Source of the DNA: a virus
DNA length: 28,725 bases
Reading direction: 5' to 3' (one strand)
IMG/VR virus record: IMGVR_UViG_3300007734_000547
Location: 1-28,725 of that record
The notes beneath the pieces are model-generated. The model was not told where the DNA came from and searched no databases. It saw only the letters and a program-made list of their open reading frames with translations. This document shows, in pieces, positions 15,195 to 20,753 of this stretch; position 1 is the stretch's first letter; the number at the start of each line of letters is the position of its first letter. The position numbers and the translations under genes are program-made.

Positions 15195-15211
15195 TTAATT
15201 TAATTTTATTT
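15195..15211 (-). promoter_or_regulatory. Copy of the 17-bp AT-rich element
   Basis: The minus strand reads AAATAAAATTAAATTAA, identical to the copy at 12303-12319 (19 bp shared with flanks). It lies 122 bp before the replisome organiser ATG. No good -7 box follows at 4-6 bp, so promoter activity here is uncertain. Confidence 0.4.
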
Positions 15212-15230
15212 AATATCCTAATTATTTAAT

Positions 15231-15641
15231 TTAAAACGGAGCGTCCGGATCGTCAATTATTACGCTTTTTTTAATCATGTAGTTTTCCGGCTTTCCTGTT
15301 TTGTCGTATTGATAAGATAGATATTTTTTAACGTTTTCCGTGTTTGTTAATATTTGGAGGTTTCCCTCGACGTACCCTAACTCCTCGATAATTCGATCTA
15401 TATGTAAACCTGTTTTTGTAATTCCTTTGCCGGCCATATAAGAGCTGTTAATTACAAACTGTTTAAAATATTCGAAAGATATGTTAAAAACTTTTTTTCG
15501 TCTTTTAGCGTTTCCTTTCATGACAGCGTAAGCGTATCGGACAGGGTTTCGGGATTTATAGTTTTTTACAGCGCACGAGTAACAAAGTCGGCCCTTTTTA
15601 GCCTCCTTTCTACAGCCTTTAATTTTACATTTATCTATCAT
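15231..15641 (-). CDS. HNH-type endonuclease-like protein
   Basis: A 136-residue basic protein. Residues 5-23 hold two Cys pairs (C5, C10, C20, C23), a probable zinc site. The segment TGLHIDRIIEELGYVEGNLQ (78-97) with following TNTENVKKY (99-107) matches the HNH/ββα-metal fold, with His80, Asp82, Asn94 and Asn103 as candidate active-site residues. It lies between the replisome organiser and the exonuclease genes, 3 bp downstream of the latter's stop, so it belongs to the replication/recombination operon. It may resolve or process DNA during recombination; a free-standing homing endonuclease is the alternative, but the tight operon position argues against that. Confidence 0.72.
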   Translation of the reverse strand: MIDKCKIKGCRKEAKKGRLCYSCAVKNYKSRNPVRYAYAVMKGNAKRRKKVFNISFEYFKQFVINSSYMAGKGITKTGLHIDRIIEELGYVEGNLQILTNTENVKKYLSYQYDKTGKPENYMIKKSVIIDDPDAPF

Positions 15642-15644
15642 GAT

Positions 15645-16295
15645 TTAAAAAGTTAAAATGTCGATTTTTTTCTTTATTTCGGCCCGTAAAATTTGAGCCT
15701 CAGCTTTTGCTATTATTACTAACTCGCTAATGGATTTAATAATAGGTTTAGCTGTGGTGCCGATGTTAATAAAACTTTCTCGAGTTAACTTCTTTACAAA
15801 TATTTTTTTAATCGCTCCCGGTCTGAAAGACACAAAATAATGAGCTTCTAAACTGTCATTTACTGTAAAATAGTGTATGCATTGATTAATATTGTCGGCC
15901 GGAATATCATTCGCTAGGATCGTTTTAATATGCTTTTTTGACTCAGGACATTTTATCTCTATCGAGTATTTTAAACACTCCGAAATTCCGTCCGGACTTA
16001 TTCCAAGTAATGAATTATCTTCGCGTTCTAACCAACCAACAGACTCGAAATTTATTCCGATGTATTTAATTGACTCTGAAAGGGCCAACGGCTCGAGATC
16101 TTGTCCTCTTTGCATAGCTGACGTAATAAATCCGTCCTCTTCTAATTCGAAGTCCTCCGTTAATTCGGACAGTAACTCTAAAAGTAAATTGTCAGTTTTT
16201 ACAAATAATCCGGCCGCTCGAGTGCCTCCTATTTTACCCCATTTTACACGGTGCCACTCTTCCGATCCTTGCGCTATTTCCTTATATATTCTCAT
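15645..16295 (-). CDS. YqaJ/lambda-exonuclease-type recombination nuclease
   Basis: A 216-residue protein with the motifs of the YqaJ viral recombinase family in order: GSEEWHRVKWGKIGGTRAA (10-28), RGQDLEPLA (63-71), ISPDGI with Asp102, EIKCP with Glu113 and Lys115 (the PD-(D/E)xK core), and QCIHYFTV (138-145). The length is typical. It should digest one strand of double-stranded DNA ends to give single-stranded tails for annealing during phage recombination and concatemer formation. The gene upstream (16303-16839) sits where an annealing or single-strand-binding partner would be expected. It ends 3 bp before the HNH gene. Confidence 0.88.
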   Translation of the reverse strand: MRIYKEIAQGSEEWHRVKWGKIGGTRAAGLFVKTDNLLLELLSELTEDFELEEDGFITSAMQRGQDLEPLALSESIKYIGINFESVGWLEREDNSLLGISPDGISECLKYSIEIKCPESKKHIKTILANDIPADNINQCIHYFTVNDSLEAHYFVSFRPGAIKKIFVKKLTRESFINIGTTAKPIIKSISELVIIAKAEAQILRAEIKKKIDILTF

Positions 16296-16302
16296 GATAT
16301 TT

Positions 16303-16839
16303 TTATTTTAATGTTAATTTTAGACTCTCTGTTTTTGCTATAACTGTTACTAATCTTTGCTCCTCTTTAGAAAGGGATAAAAAGTTTTTCTTTAACTCTT
16401 CTAAATCCTTAGACTCCTCTAAAACTTTTAAGGCGTTAGCGTCTGAGATCGTAGCCGGAGGATAATATTCTTTAAACCTTACGACAAATCCGTGTCTTCT
16501 GTCGGCCTGTGCAAACATTACGAAAGGGATCGTCGTCGAGAAGTCTTCTATAAATAGAGAATTATTCCCTAATTTTTTGGAGAGAAACTCCCCGCGGCCG
16601 ACGTTTAAAATAACCGGTTTATAAATTAACTTTTTAGTCTCATAATCTGTTAACCAAATAGCGGTCGAGGTTACTTCCTTTTGTAGCTTTTGATCGAAAG
16701 TCGGAGCATCATTAAATTTTGTGAGAGTAACGATCATTTCTTTTTTAAGTCCGTTAATTCCTGAGATTAAATCCTCTCCGGAGATATAACGAGGATCTAA
16801 ATTTTTTCTCCATGGGGTTTTATTTTCTGTGTTTTCCAT
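16303..16839 (-). CDS. Conserved-looking protein upstream of the exonuclease, possible recombination partner
   Basis: A 178-residue soluble protein. It starts MENTENKTPWRKNLDPRYI and has a beta-rich middle (EMIVTLTKFNDAPTFDQKLQ; STAIWLTDYETKKLIYKPVI; FVMFAQADRRHGFVVRFKEY), followed by a helical C-terminus that begins NALKVLEESKDLEEL. The beta-rich part with aromatic and basic residues could be an OB-like or annealing-type fold. No named family is recognised. The position 7 bp before the YqaJ-type nuclease gene suggests a single-strand DNA binding or annealing role. This is inference from context. Confidence 0.6.
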   Translation of the reverse strand: MENTENKTPWRKNLDPRYISGEDLISGINGLKKEMIVTLTKFNDAPTFDQKLQKEVTSTAIWLTDYETKKLIYKPVILNVGRGEFLSKKLGNNSLFIEDFSTTIPFVMFAQADRRHGFVVRFKEYYPPATISDANALKVLEESKDLEELKKNFLSLSKEEQRLVTVIAKTESLKLTLK

Positions 16840-16840
16840 T

Positions 16841-17041
16841 TCAGTAGTTATTGAAAAAGTTAGTTAATATTTCGATGTCTTTTGGGTTTACTTCGTGTCT
16901 GTTTAGGGCCTGAGAAACTCGACGTCTCGTTAATCCTACGGCCTGAGATATTGCTTCGTCCGTTATTCCTTTTAATCGTTTCTTAGTATACCAACTGTTA
17001 ACGAGTGTTTGATTCGCTTTCTTTAGTTTTATTTTTGGCAT
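16841..17041 (-). CDS. Small HTH DNA-binding protein
   Basis: A 66-residue basic protein. Residues about 26-48 (ITDEAISQAVGLTRRRVSQA) form a helix-turn-helix: the first helix TDEAISQAV, the turn Gly-Leu, and a recognition helix TRRRVSQAL. The basic N-terminus MPKIKLKKANQ may contact the minor groove. It is a plausible regulator or replication accessory factor; as the only small HTH gene in the early region it is also the best candidate for a phage transcription switch, though it lies in the middle of an operon. It abuts the next gene with 1 bp between them. Confidence 0.65.
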   Translation of the reverse strand: MPKIKLKKANQTLVNSWYTKKRLKGITDEAISQAVGLTRRRVSQALNRHEVNPKDIEILTNFFNNY

Positions 17042-17057
17042 GATCTTTAATTATTAA

Positions 17058-18236
17058 TTATTTTATTTTATCTATTTCCGAAAGGGCCCACGTCTTAAAC
17101 CCGTCAAATTTTACTTTAATATCTGACGCTTTAACGTTAGCGTCGTTTTGCTTTAACTCTATAAACGGAAGAGATAAGTCTTCGATCCATGTTTTAAGCT
17201 TTATTTTATCCGGAGCGAGGGCCGCCTGTTTTTCAGCTTCTAATTTTTTAGCCTCATTATATTTGGCCTCCGCTTTTGATTTTTCCTGAGCCGCTTTCTC
17301 AGCGTCCGCTTTATCTTTTGCCTCTTTAGCGAGACGATCGTTTTCCGCTTTTTGCTTTCTTATGACTTCGGCCTGACGATCTGTCTCCTCTTTCGCTAAT
17401 CTTTGAGACTCCGCCAAAGCTTTCTCCGCTTTTAATTTTATCTCAGCGGCTACTCTGTCGGCCTCTTCTTTTTGTTTTCTTAATTCAGCGTCCGCTTTGT
17501 CCTTTGCTTCATTTGCCTTTCTCTCGATCTCTTCGTTTTCCTTTTTTAGACGTTCGTTTTCGATACGCTGTTTTTCGGCTAACTCCTCCGCTAATCTTTT
17601 AGCCTCTAATCTCTCCCCCTCCGCTTTAATATCCGCCAACCGTTTCTCCTCCGCTAATCTTTCAGTCTCTTTTTTTGCGGCCTCCTCAGCTTCGGCTTTT
17701 GCTTTAGCGGCTATCTCCTCTAAATGTTTAACGTAAAATTCATTAAATAAAGCCTGAAAATTAAAGTCGTCTAACTTCAAAAGCTCCGCGTCTTGTAATT
17801 CCATACCGATAGTTAAAAACTTCTCTTTGCGAGCCGGTAGTTTTTCGCGCTGTGCCGCCTCGAATAAAATTCTCTCTTTCTCTTCCTTAATTCGATTAGA
17901 CTCAGCTTTTAAAGCGTTCTCGATCTCTTCGACTTCTCCTACGACTTCTTTCTCTTTCTCGATCCATTCTTTTTGCTCTTTAATAGCTAGATCTCTTCCG
18001 GCTTTGCAAATATGGACGGCCGCAACCCTTACGGACTTACAATGTTTTCGCGCCTCTTCGACTTTATTAAAACCGTCTACGTCGTCGATCCCGTTAATAG
18101 TCAGTCCGGAATAATCCGCTTTTAACTTCGCGAGAATTTGCTTTGTTATATTCTCTTTCTCGAGGGCTTGCTCTATTACTGTCAGAGAGACGATCTCTCC
18201 CGTGTTTTCCTGTTGTGTGTTTTCTGTGTTTTCCAT
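17058..18236 (-). CDS. Long charged-helix protein of the early operon
   Basis: A 392-residue protein. Residues 1-110 form a helical N-terminal domain (SLTVIEQALEKENITKQ; GFNKVEEARKHCKSVRVAA). About 110-340 is one long, almost unbroken Lys/Glu/Ala helix with repeats such as KEAKDKADAEKAA, either a coiled coil or a single charged helix. A compact C-terminal segment (KLKTWIEDLSLPFIEL...FDGFKTWALSEIDKI) follows. In other phages, proteins of this build (DUF1351-like) sit next to recombination genes, and this one precedes the HTH, partner and exonuclease genes. A scaffold or DNA-end-protecting role is a guess. It shares the MENTEN start with the protein at 16303. Plus-strand Ser-rich frames within it are shadows. 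Confidence 0.7.
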   Translation of the reverse strand: MENTENTQQENTGEIVSLTVIEQALEKENITKQILAKLKADYSGLTINGIDDVDGFNKVEEARKHCKSVRVAAVHICKAGRDLAIKEQKEWIEKEKEVVGEVEEIENALKAESNRIKEEKERILFEAAQREKLPARKEKFLTIGMELQDAELLKLDDFNFQALFNEFYVKHLEEIAAKAKAEAEEAAKKETERLAEEKRLADIKAEGERLEAKRLAEELAEKQRIENERLKKENEEIERKANEAKDKADAELRKQKEEADRVAAEIKLKAEKALAESQRLAKEETDRQAEVIRKQKAENDRLAKEAKDKADAEKAAQEKSKAEAKYNEAKKLEAEKQAALAPDKIKLKTWIEDLSLPFIELKQNDANVKASDIKVKFDGFKTWALSEIDKIK

Positions 18237-18238
18237 GG

Positions 18239-18451
18239 TTAAAATAGATTTTGATTTTTATTTGTGTTTTTGTATTTTTCTACGGGTTTAGTGATCTCAA
18301 GTAGTTTATGAGTCTCACTCATTAAGTCAAAATAGGTTACGTCGACTTTTATGTTATATCTAGCTGAGTATATTAATTTAGCCTCGATCTCTTTTATTAA
18401 CTCTTTTTGTCTTTCGACAAATTCGTTAACCGGTAAACTGTCGTTTCTCAT
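18239..18451 (-). CDS. Small early protein of unknown function
   Basis: A 70-residue helical protein (MRNDSLPVNEFVERQKELIK at the start, Lys/Asn-rich end). It lies in the tight early cluster, 2 bp before the charged-helix gene and 2 bp after the Cys-rich gene. Its codon style matches the phage core. I do not recognise it. Confidence 0.55.
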   Translation of the reverse strand: MRNDSLPVNEFVERQKELIKEIEAKLIYSARYNIKVDVTYFDLMSETHKLLEITKPVEKYKNTNKNQNLF

Positions 18452-18453
18452 AG

Positions 18454-18627
18454 TTATTTAATTTTGTGTCCGTTATCGTCGCAAAAAGGACATTTTTCTT
18501 TAATAGGGATAAAAATATTATAGTCATAGTCCCAAAAATTGTTATACAAATATCCGTCTGTACAGTCCGCATTATCGCAGGGCTCCGGATCGTTAAAAAT
18601 AGGCGTATTAAATTGTGTCTCTGTCAT
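18454..18627 (-). CDS. Small Cys-rich, possibly zinc-binding protein
   Basis: A 57-residue open frame, too short for routine calling, that starts MTETQFNTPIFNDPEPCDNA. Cys17 and Cys22 (CDNADC) and Cys46 and Cys49 (CPFC, then DDNGH) form a split zinc-ribbon-like pattern with an acidic aromatic middle (NNFWDYDYN). Spacing to both neighbours is 2-4 bp (TAACTATG downstream), so it is part of the early operon. The acidic aromatic surface would suit a DNA-mimic or a protein-binding inhibitor, but that is speculation. Confidence 0.6.
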   Translation of the reverse strand: MTETQFNTPIFNDPEPCDNADCTDGYLYNNFWDYDYNIFIPIKEKCPFCDDNGHKIK

Positions 18628-18631
18628 GGCT

Positions 18632-18796
18632 TTATTTATTAGACATTAAGTCGATTAATTTAAAATTATTAAACGGCGCCATATTTTTGTAAGTCAATAT
18701 AGCCCAATCGCGACGACCACAAAAAGACGTCATAATAGAAACTAATTCTTGAAATAATTTTTTTAATTCTGTTGAGGGTTTGTTAGTTGTTGTCAT
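18632..18796 (-). CDS. First small gene of the leftward early operon
   Basis: A 54-residue open frame starting MTTTNKPSTELKKLFQELVS and ending KLIDLMSNK, with SFCGRRDWAIL in the middle. It begins 35 bp downstream of the -7 box of a strong-looking leftward promoter and is followed after 4 bp by the Cys-rich gene. Being first in the early operon suggests host take-over or regulation; no family is recognised. Confidence 0.55.
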   Translation of the reverse strand: MTTTNKPSTELKKLFQELVSIMTSFCGRRDWAILTYKNMAPFNNFKLIDLMSNK

Positions 18797-18831
18797 GATA
18801 TCGCTTTTTTAATTTGTTACTGTTGTGTGTA

Positions 18832-18861
18832 CAAATGTAACGTTTATTTTGTTATCTCCAA
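18832..18861 (-). promoter_or_regulatory. Main leftward early promoter
   Basis: On the minus strand TTG (18861-18859) is followed by exactly 19 bp and then TACATTTG (18839-18832), a full match to the Bacteroidetes -33/-7 form TTG-N19-TAnnTTTG. The first early gene starts 35 bp further on. Transcription would cover the replication and recombination operon. Confidence 0.75.
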
Positions 18862-18862
18862 A

Positions 18863-18879
18863 AAATAAAATTAAATTAT
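18863..18879 (+). promoter_or_regulatory. Degenerate copy of the 17-bp AT-rich element beside the early promoter
   Basis: The plus strand reads AAATAAAATTAAATTAT, 16 of 17 bases identical to the copies at 12303 and 15195. It adjoins the -33 of the leftward promoter. It could be an operator that links early and late control. Because it is pure A/T, chance similarity is not excluded. Confidence 0.3.
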
Positions 18880-18923
18880 TTGTAAAGTATTGATTATCAA
18901 ACTAAGTATTTATATTTAGCAGA

Positions 18924-19058
18924 TCATTTTTTAAATTCAAATAGTGTTGAATCCACTTTTTTTTCAAGTGTAGAGTCTTTTAAATCGTTTGTTTCTTCCA
19001 ACAAAACAATAGACGGAGTTAAATTATTTTCATTTAAACCCTTTATCCAATGAACTTT
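18924..19058 (-). other. Open -1 frame extending the multiubiquitin-like gene
   Basis: Past the slippery stretch in the multiubiquitin-like gene the -1 frame is open for 44 codons: it reads KVHWIKGLNENNLTPSIV, then LLEETNDLKDSTLEKK and ends TLFEFKK before TGA at 18924-18926. It has no early ATG of its own in that frame. It would be expressed only by -1 frameshifting or is the remnant left by a one-base deletion. Confidence 0.4.
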
Positions 19059-19276
19059 TTTAAATCCACGTCGCAATGCTTCAGCTTAATATACAGACTG
19101 TAGCACTCTACCGGCATCTTTTCTGCCTTTTCGAGTATTTCTTGTCCTGATACGATGTGGTGTTCAAATACAAAGTCTTTTTCGTCGATCTTTACTTTGT
19201 ATGTTTTATCTTTTGGGATTTCTTTCCCTGCCTTTGAAAATTCAGCAATATCAATTGCTTGTTCTAAATTTTTCAT
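19043..19276 (-). CDS. Orphan multiubiquitin-type ubiquitin-like domain protein
   Basis: A 77-residue protein. Residues about 24-70 fit one domain of the multiubiquitin family: KTYKVKIDEKDFVFEHHIVS (first beta hairpin), GQEILEKAEKMPVECY (the helix, with the family's G-x-x-I-L pattern) and SLYIKLKHCDVDL (third strand). Family members are ubiquitin-like substrates in bacterial operons with E1, E2 and JAB partners, some of them antiphage systems. No such partner genes are present here. The frame stops early after DLKKFIG; GAT TTA AAA AAG just before the stop contains the slippery heptamer T TTA AAA, and the -1 frame stays open to 18924. It has no clear promoter. It may be a decoy or a decayed acquisition. 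Confidence 0.6.
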   Translation of the reverse strand: MKNLEQAIDIAEFSKAGKEIPKDKTYKVKIDEKDFVFEHHIVSGQEILEKAEKMPVECYSLYIKLKHCDVDLKKFIG

Positions 19277-19375
19277 TATGTTTATAATTAGAGGTTTTGT
19301 TAAAAATTAAATTTGTCATTCCATTACAGGAATAGTCATTCAGCACGTGATAAAAATCAGAGGTACAACAACTTA

Positions 19376-19397
19376 GATTTCTGTCTGACAGAAAATC
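19376..19397. promoter_or_regulatory. Palindrome, possible operator
   Basis: TTTCTGTC-T-GACAGAAA at 19378-19394 is a perfect 8-bp inverted repeat around one base; with one extra A it extends to GATTTCTGTC / GACAGAAAATC. It lies in a gene-free stretch between the small-RNA promoter and the multiubiquitin-like gene. The symmetry suits a dimeric repressor site. Confidence 0.4.
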
Positions 19398-19434
19398 ACT
19401 AATAAAATTCTTTAGGCGGGAAGGAGGTGGGATT

Positions 19435-19464
19435 TTATTATTCCAAAGAAATATTCTATCTTTG
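19435..19464 (+). promoter_or_regulatory. Promoter candidate for a small RNA
   Basis: TATCTTTG at 19457-19464 is a full match to the -7 box TAnnTTTG. TTA at 19435-19437, inside TTTTA, lies 19 bp upstream where TTG is expected, so the -33 is imperfect. A structured segment and a terminator follow immediately. Confidence 0.55.
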
Positions 19465-19467
19465 TAC

Positions 19468-19553
19468 TCGTAAACGAAAGGAGTGCGAATCCTGTTTACA
19501 AATTTGACTCTTATATCAAATAATAAAAAGCCAAGCCTCACCGCTTGGTTTTT
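19468..19553 (+). ncRNA. Candidate phage small RNA of about 85 nt
   Basis: Directly after the TATCTTTG box, GTAAAC (19470-19475) pairs with GTTTAC (19494-19499). AGGA (19479-19482) pairs with TCCT (19490-19493) and the 7-nt loop is GTGCGAA, with a GAA bulge on the 5' side. A 31-nt single-stranded A/T-rich stretch follows, then a terminator hairpin with a T-run ending at 19553. There is no plus-strand open frame in it. Promoter, structure and terminator in this order suggest a free-standing RNA. It is not a tRNA: there is no acceptor stem or anticodon arm. The target is unknown. Confidence 0.5.
19525..19553. terminator. Bidirectional intrinsic terminator
   Basis: CCAAGC (19531-19536) and GCTTGG (19543-19548) form a stem with loop CTCACC, flanked by AAAAAG on the left and TTTTT on the right. 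It can therefore end transcripts from both sides: the small RNA on the plus strand and the GIY-YIG fragment on the minus strand. Confidence 0.8.
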
Positions 19554-19693
19554 GCATTTTGAGCATTGCACTTGCTTTGTCTGCTTTTAATGTGATGGTA
19601 AAGCCTTTCTGTTATAGTTAGCTTTGTTCTGCCTATGTATCTAACTGTATTTGATACAGGACACACTAAGGCGTAAATTTTTAAAGTTTCCAT
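19538..19693 (-). CDS. Truncated GIY-YIG nuclease-like protein
   Basis: A 51-residue protein from the ATG at 19693 (an in-frame ATG at 19750 would add 19 unrelated-looking residues). IYALVCPVSNTVRYIGRT (residues 5-22) is the GIY-YIG opening, with Ile-Tyr in place of GIY and Tyr-Ile-Gly for YIG; TERLYHHIKSRQ holds the next conserved helix, with Arg and His. The family normally needs about 90 residues, including a metal-binding Glu and an Asn, and these are missing here. The stop codon lies inside the terminator hairpin. It is probably a decayed homing-type endonuclease or a fragment without nuclease activity. Confidence 0.6.
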   Translation of the reverse strand: METLKIYALVCPVSNTVRYIGRTKLTITERLYHHIKSRQSKCNAQNAKTKR

Positions 19694-19792
19694 TATAAAA
19701 AAATCCCTACTAAATAATGGCAGTCCAGCGTTACTGTGTAACTTAGGCATTATCTTTCGGGAAGTTTTAAAGTTCTTTTACTGACTGCGTGT

Positions 19793-19822
19793 TAAAGGTA
19801 CAAATAATCCGGAACATAGCAA
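19793..19822 (-). promoter_or_regulatory. Second leftward promoter candidate
   Basis: On the minus strand TTG (19822-19820) is followed by exactly 19 bp and TACCTTTA (19800-19793), one base off TAnnTTTG. It points at the GIY-YIG fragment and its transcript would end at the bidirectional terminator, about 240 bases later. Confidence 0.5.
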
Positions 19823-19829
19823 GTTTTCC

Positions 19830-19866
19830 AAATTAAATTAAGTTAAAATAATATTAGTTATATTTG
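19830..19866 (+). promoter_or_regulatory. Rightward promoter for the terminase operon
   Basis: TATATTTG at 19859-19866 is a full -7 box; the small terminase ATG follows after 4 bp, so the mRNA would be leaderless or nearly so. No TTG lies 19 bp upstream. AAATTAAATTAAGTTAA at 19830-19846 matches the 17-bp element at 16 of 17 bases, but is 12 bp from the box, not 6. Confidence 0.6.
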
Positions 19867-19870
19867 TGCT

Positions 19871-20341
19871 ATGACTACAGGACGACCGGAAAAATACACG
19901 GACGAGTTAGCTTTAAACATATTAACTCAAATCGCAACAACTCACAAAGGATTAAAGGCTATTTGTAAGGCTAACGACGTGGCTGTTAGCACGGTTTTAA
20001 TATGGTTAAGAGATAATAAGGAGTTTTCGTTATTATACGCGCGCGCTAAAGAGTCTCAGGCCGATCTTTTAGCTGACGAGATTTTAGCAATAGCTGACAG
20101 GGAAAGAGAGACGACGGAAACAACAACAACGGCCGACAGCTCAGGAGAGGAGACTAAAATCAAATCCGAGTTTACAACTAAAAAAGATAATATAGCTCGG
20201 GCCCGCTTACAGATAGATGCGCGAAAGTGGTTAGCGTCTAAACTTAAACCTAAAAAATACGGAGACACTCAACAGAGCGGATCCTCTGACGTCGCTCCGG
20301 TTTCTTTCGAAGACTTTATTAAAAAAATAGATAACGCGTAG
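19871..20341 (+). CDS. terS: Terminase small subunit
   Basis: A 156-residue protein: MTTGRPEKYTDELALNILTQ begins an N-terminal helix-turn-helix domain (about residues 8-52, with ICKANDVAVSTVLIWLRDN as the core). A coiled-coil oligomerisation segment follows (about 53-80, AKESQADLLADEILAIADRE), then an acidic Thr-rich linker and a C-terminal IDARKWLASKLKPKKYGD motif typical of phage small terminases of this group. It recognises the packaging site and loads the large subunit. Three genes downstream is the large terminase. The promoter box ends 4 bp before the ATG. GAC is used for 8 of 13 Asp codons, the usual core style. Confidence 0.85.
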   Translation: MTTGRPEKYTDELALNILTQIATTHKGLKAICKANDVAVSTVLIWLRDNKEFSLLYARAKESQADLLADEILAIADRERETTETTTTADSSGEETKIKSEFTTKKDNIARARLQIDARKWLASKLKPKKYGDTQQSGSSDVAPVSFEDFIKKIDNA

Positions 20342-20343
20342 CC

Positions 20344-20481
20344 ATGGCAAAATTAACAAAGGAGGAGTTATTGAATCAAAAGAAACTACTCGAGAAAAAA
20401 ATAAATATTATTAATGCAAAGCTCGAGATCCTCGAGAAGCCGGCCCCGATAGGATTTAAATATAAAAACAGAGTTATATAA
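20344..20481 (+). CDS. Small coiled-coil protein in the terminase operon
   Basis: A 45-residue open frame (starts MAKLTKEELLNQKKLLEKKI, ends PIGFKYKNRVI). About 30 residues are a Leu/Ile-heptad helix. It starts 2 bp after the small terminase stop and its stop overlaps the next ATG (TAATG), strong evidence for translation. It may bind one of the terminase proteins; the function is unknown. Confidence 0.65.
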   Translation: MAKLTKEELLNQKKLLEKKINIINAKLEILEKPAPIGFKYKNRVI

Positions 20482-20753
20482 TGGAAAAATCAAATCTCGA
20501 GATAGAGCCGTACACAATTACCGAAGCGTTAGCGGCTTTAAATAAAGCCTTACCTAAAAAGATTAAAAAGGAGCACCTTTATAATTTAATTTATAATAAG
20601 GTTAAACCGGATTTAATTCGAAAGCGTGACGGCTTTAATACTCACGGGGCGCGCGTCATGATACAATATAACGAGATCGTAAAAATATACGATCATGTTA
20701 TTTTAAGTAATAAAATTAGATACTCGACTAACGGACGAAAGAGAGCGGATTAA
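20481..20753 (+). CDS. Small basic protein between terminase genes
   Basis: A 90-residue protein, start-coupled to the gene before and after it (TAATG at both ends). EPYTITEALAALNKALPKKI and KKEHLYNLIYNKVKPDLIRK suggest a helical, excisionase- or MerR-like DNA-binding layout, and the C-terminus is basic (YSTNGRKRAD). Its place between small and large terminase suggests help in packaging-site recognition. No family is firmly recognised. Confidence 0.65.
   Translation: MEKSNLEIEPYTITEALAALNKALPKKIKKEHLYNLIYNKVKPDLIRKRDGFNTHGARVMIQYNEIVKIYDHVILSNKIRYSTNGRKRAD

Noticed and set aside
15892-16311. Plus-strand frame opposite the YqaJ-type nuclease gene
   Set aside because: The minus-strand frame has all nuclease motifs; this is its shadow.
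17497-18114. Plus-strand Ser/Phe/Ala-rich frames opposite the charged-helix gene
   Set aside because: They are the complement of Lys/Glu/Ala-rich codons; no neighbours on this strand and no promoter.
19470-19499. tRNA suggested by a GTGCGAATCC-like T-loop string
   Set aside because: No acceptor stem, anticodon arm or D arm can be formed around it; the hairpin is of another kind.
19251-19571. Minus-strand 106-codon frame across the small-RNA region
   Set aside because: It reads through the terminator hairpin, the palindrome and the small RNA, overlaps two better genes and shows no domain. Treated as a chance frame.
20056-20268. Minus-strand frame opposite the small terminase
   Set aside because: Shadow of the small terminase; the same applies to the minus-strand frames at 22760-22963 and 27942-28136.
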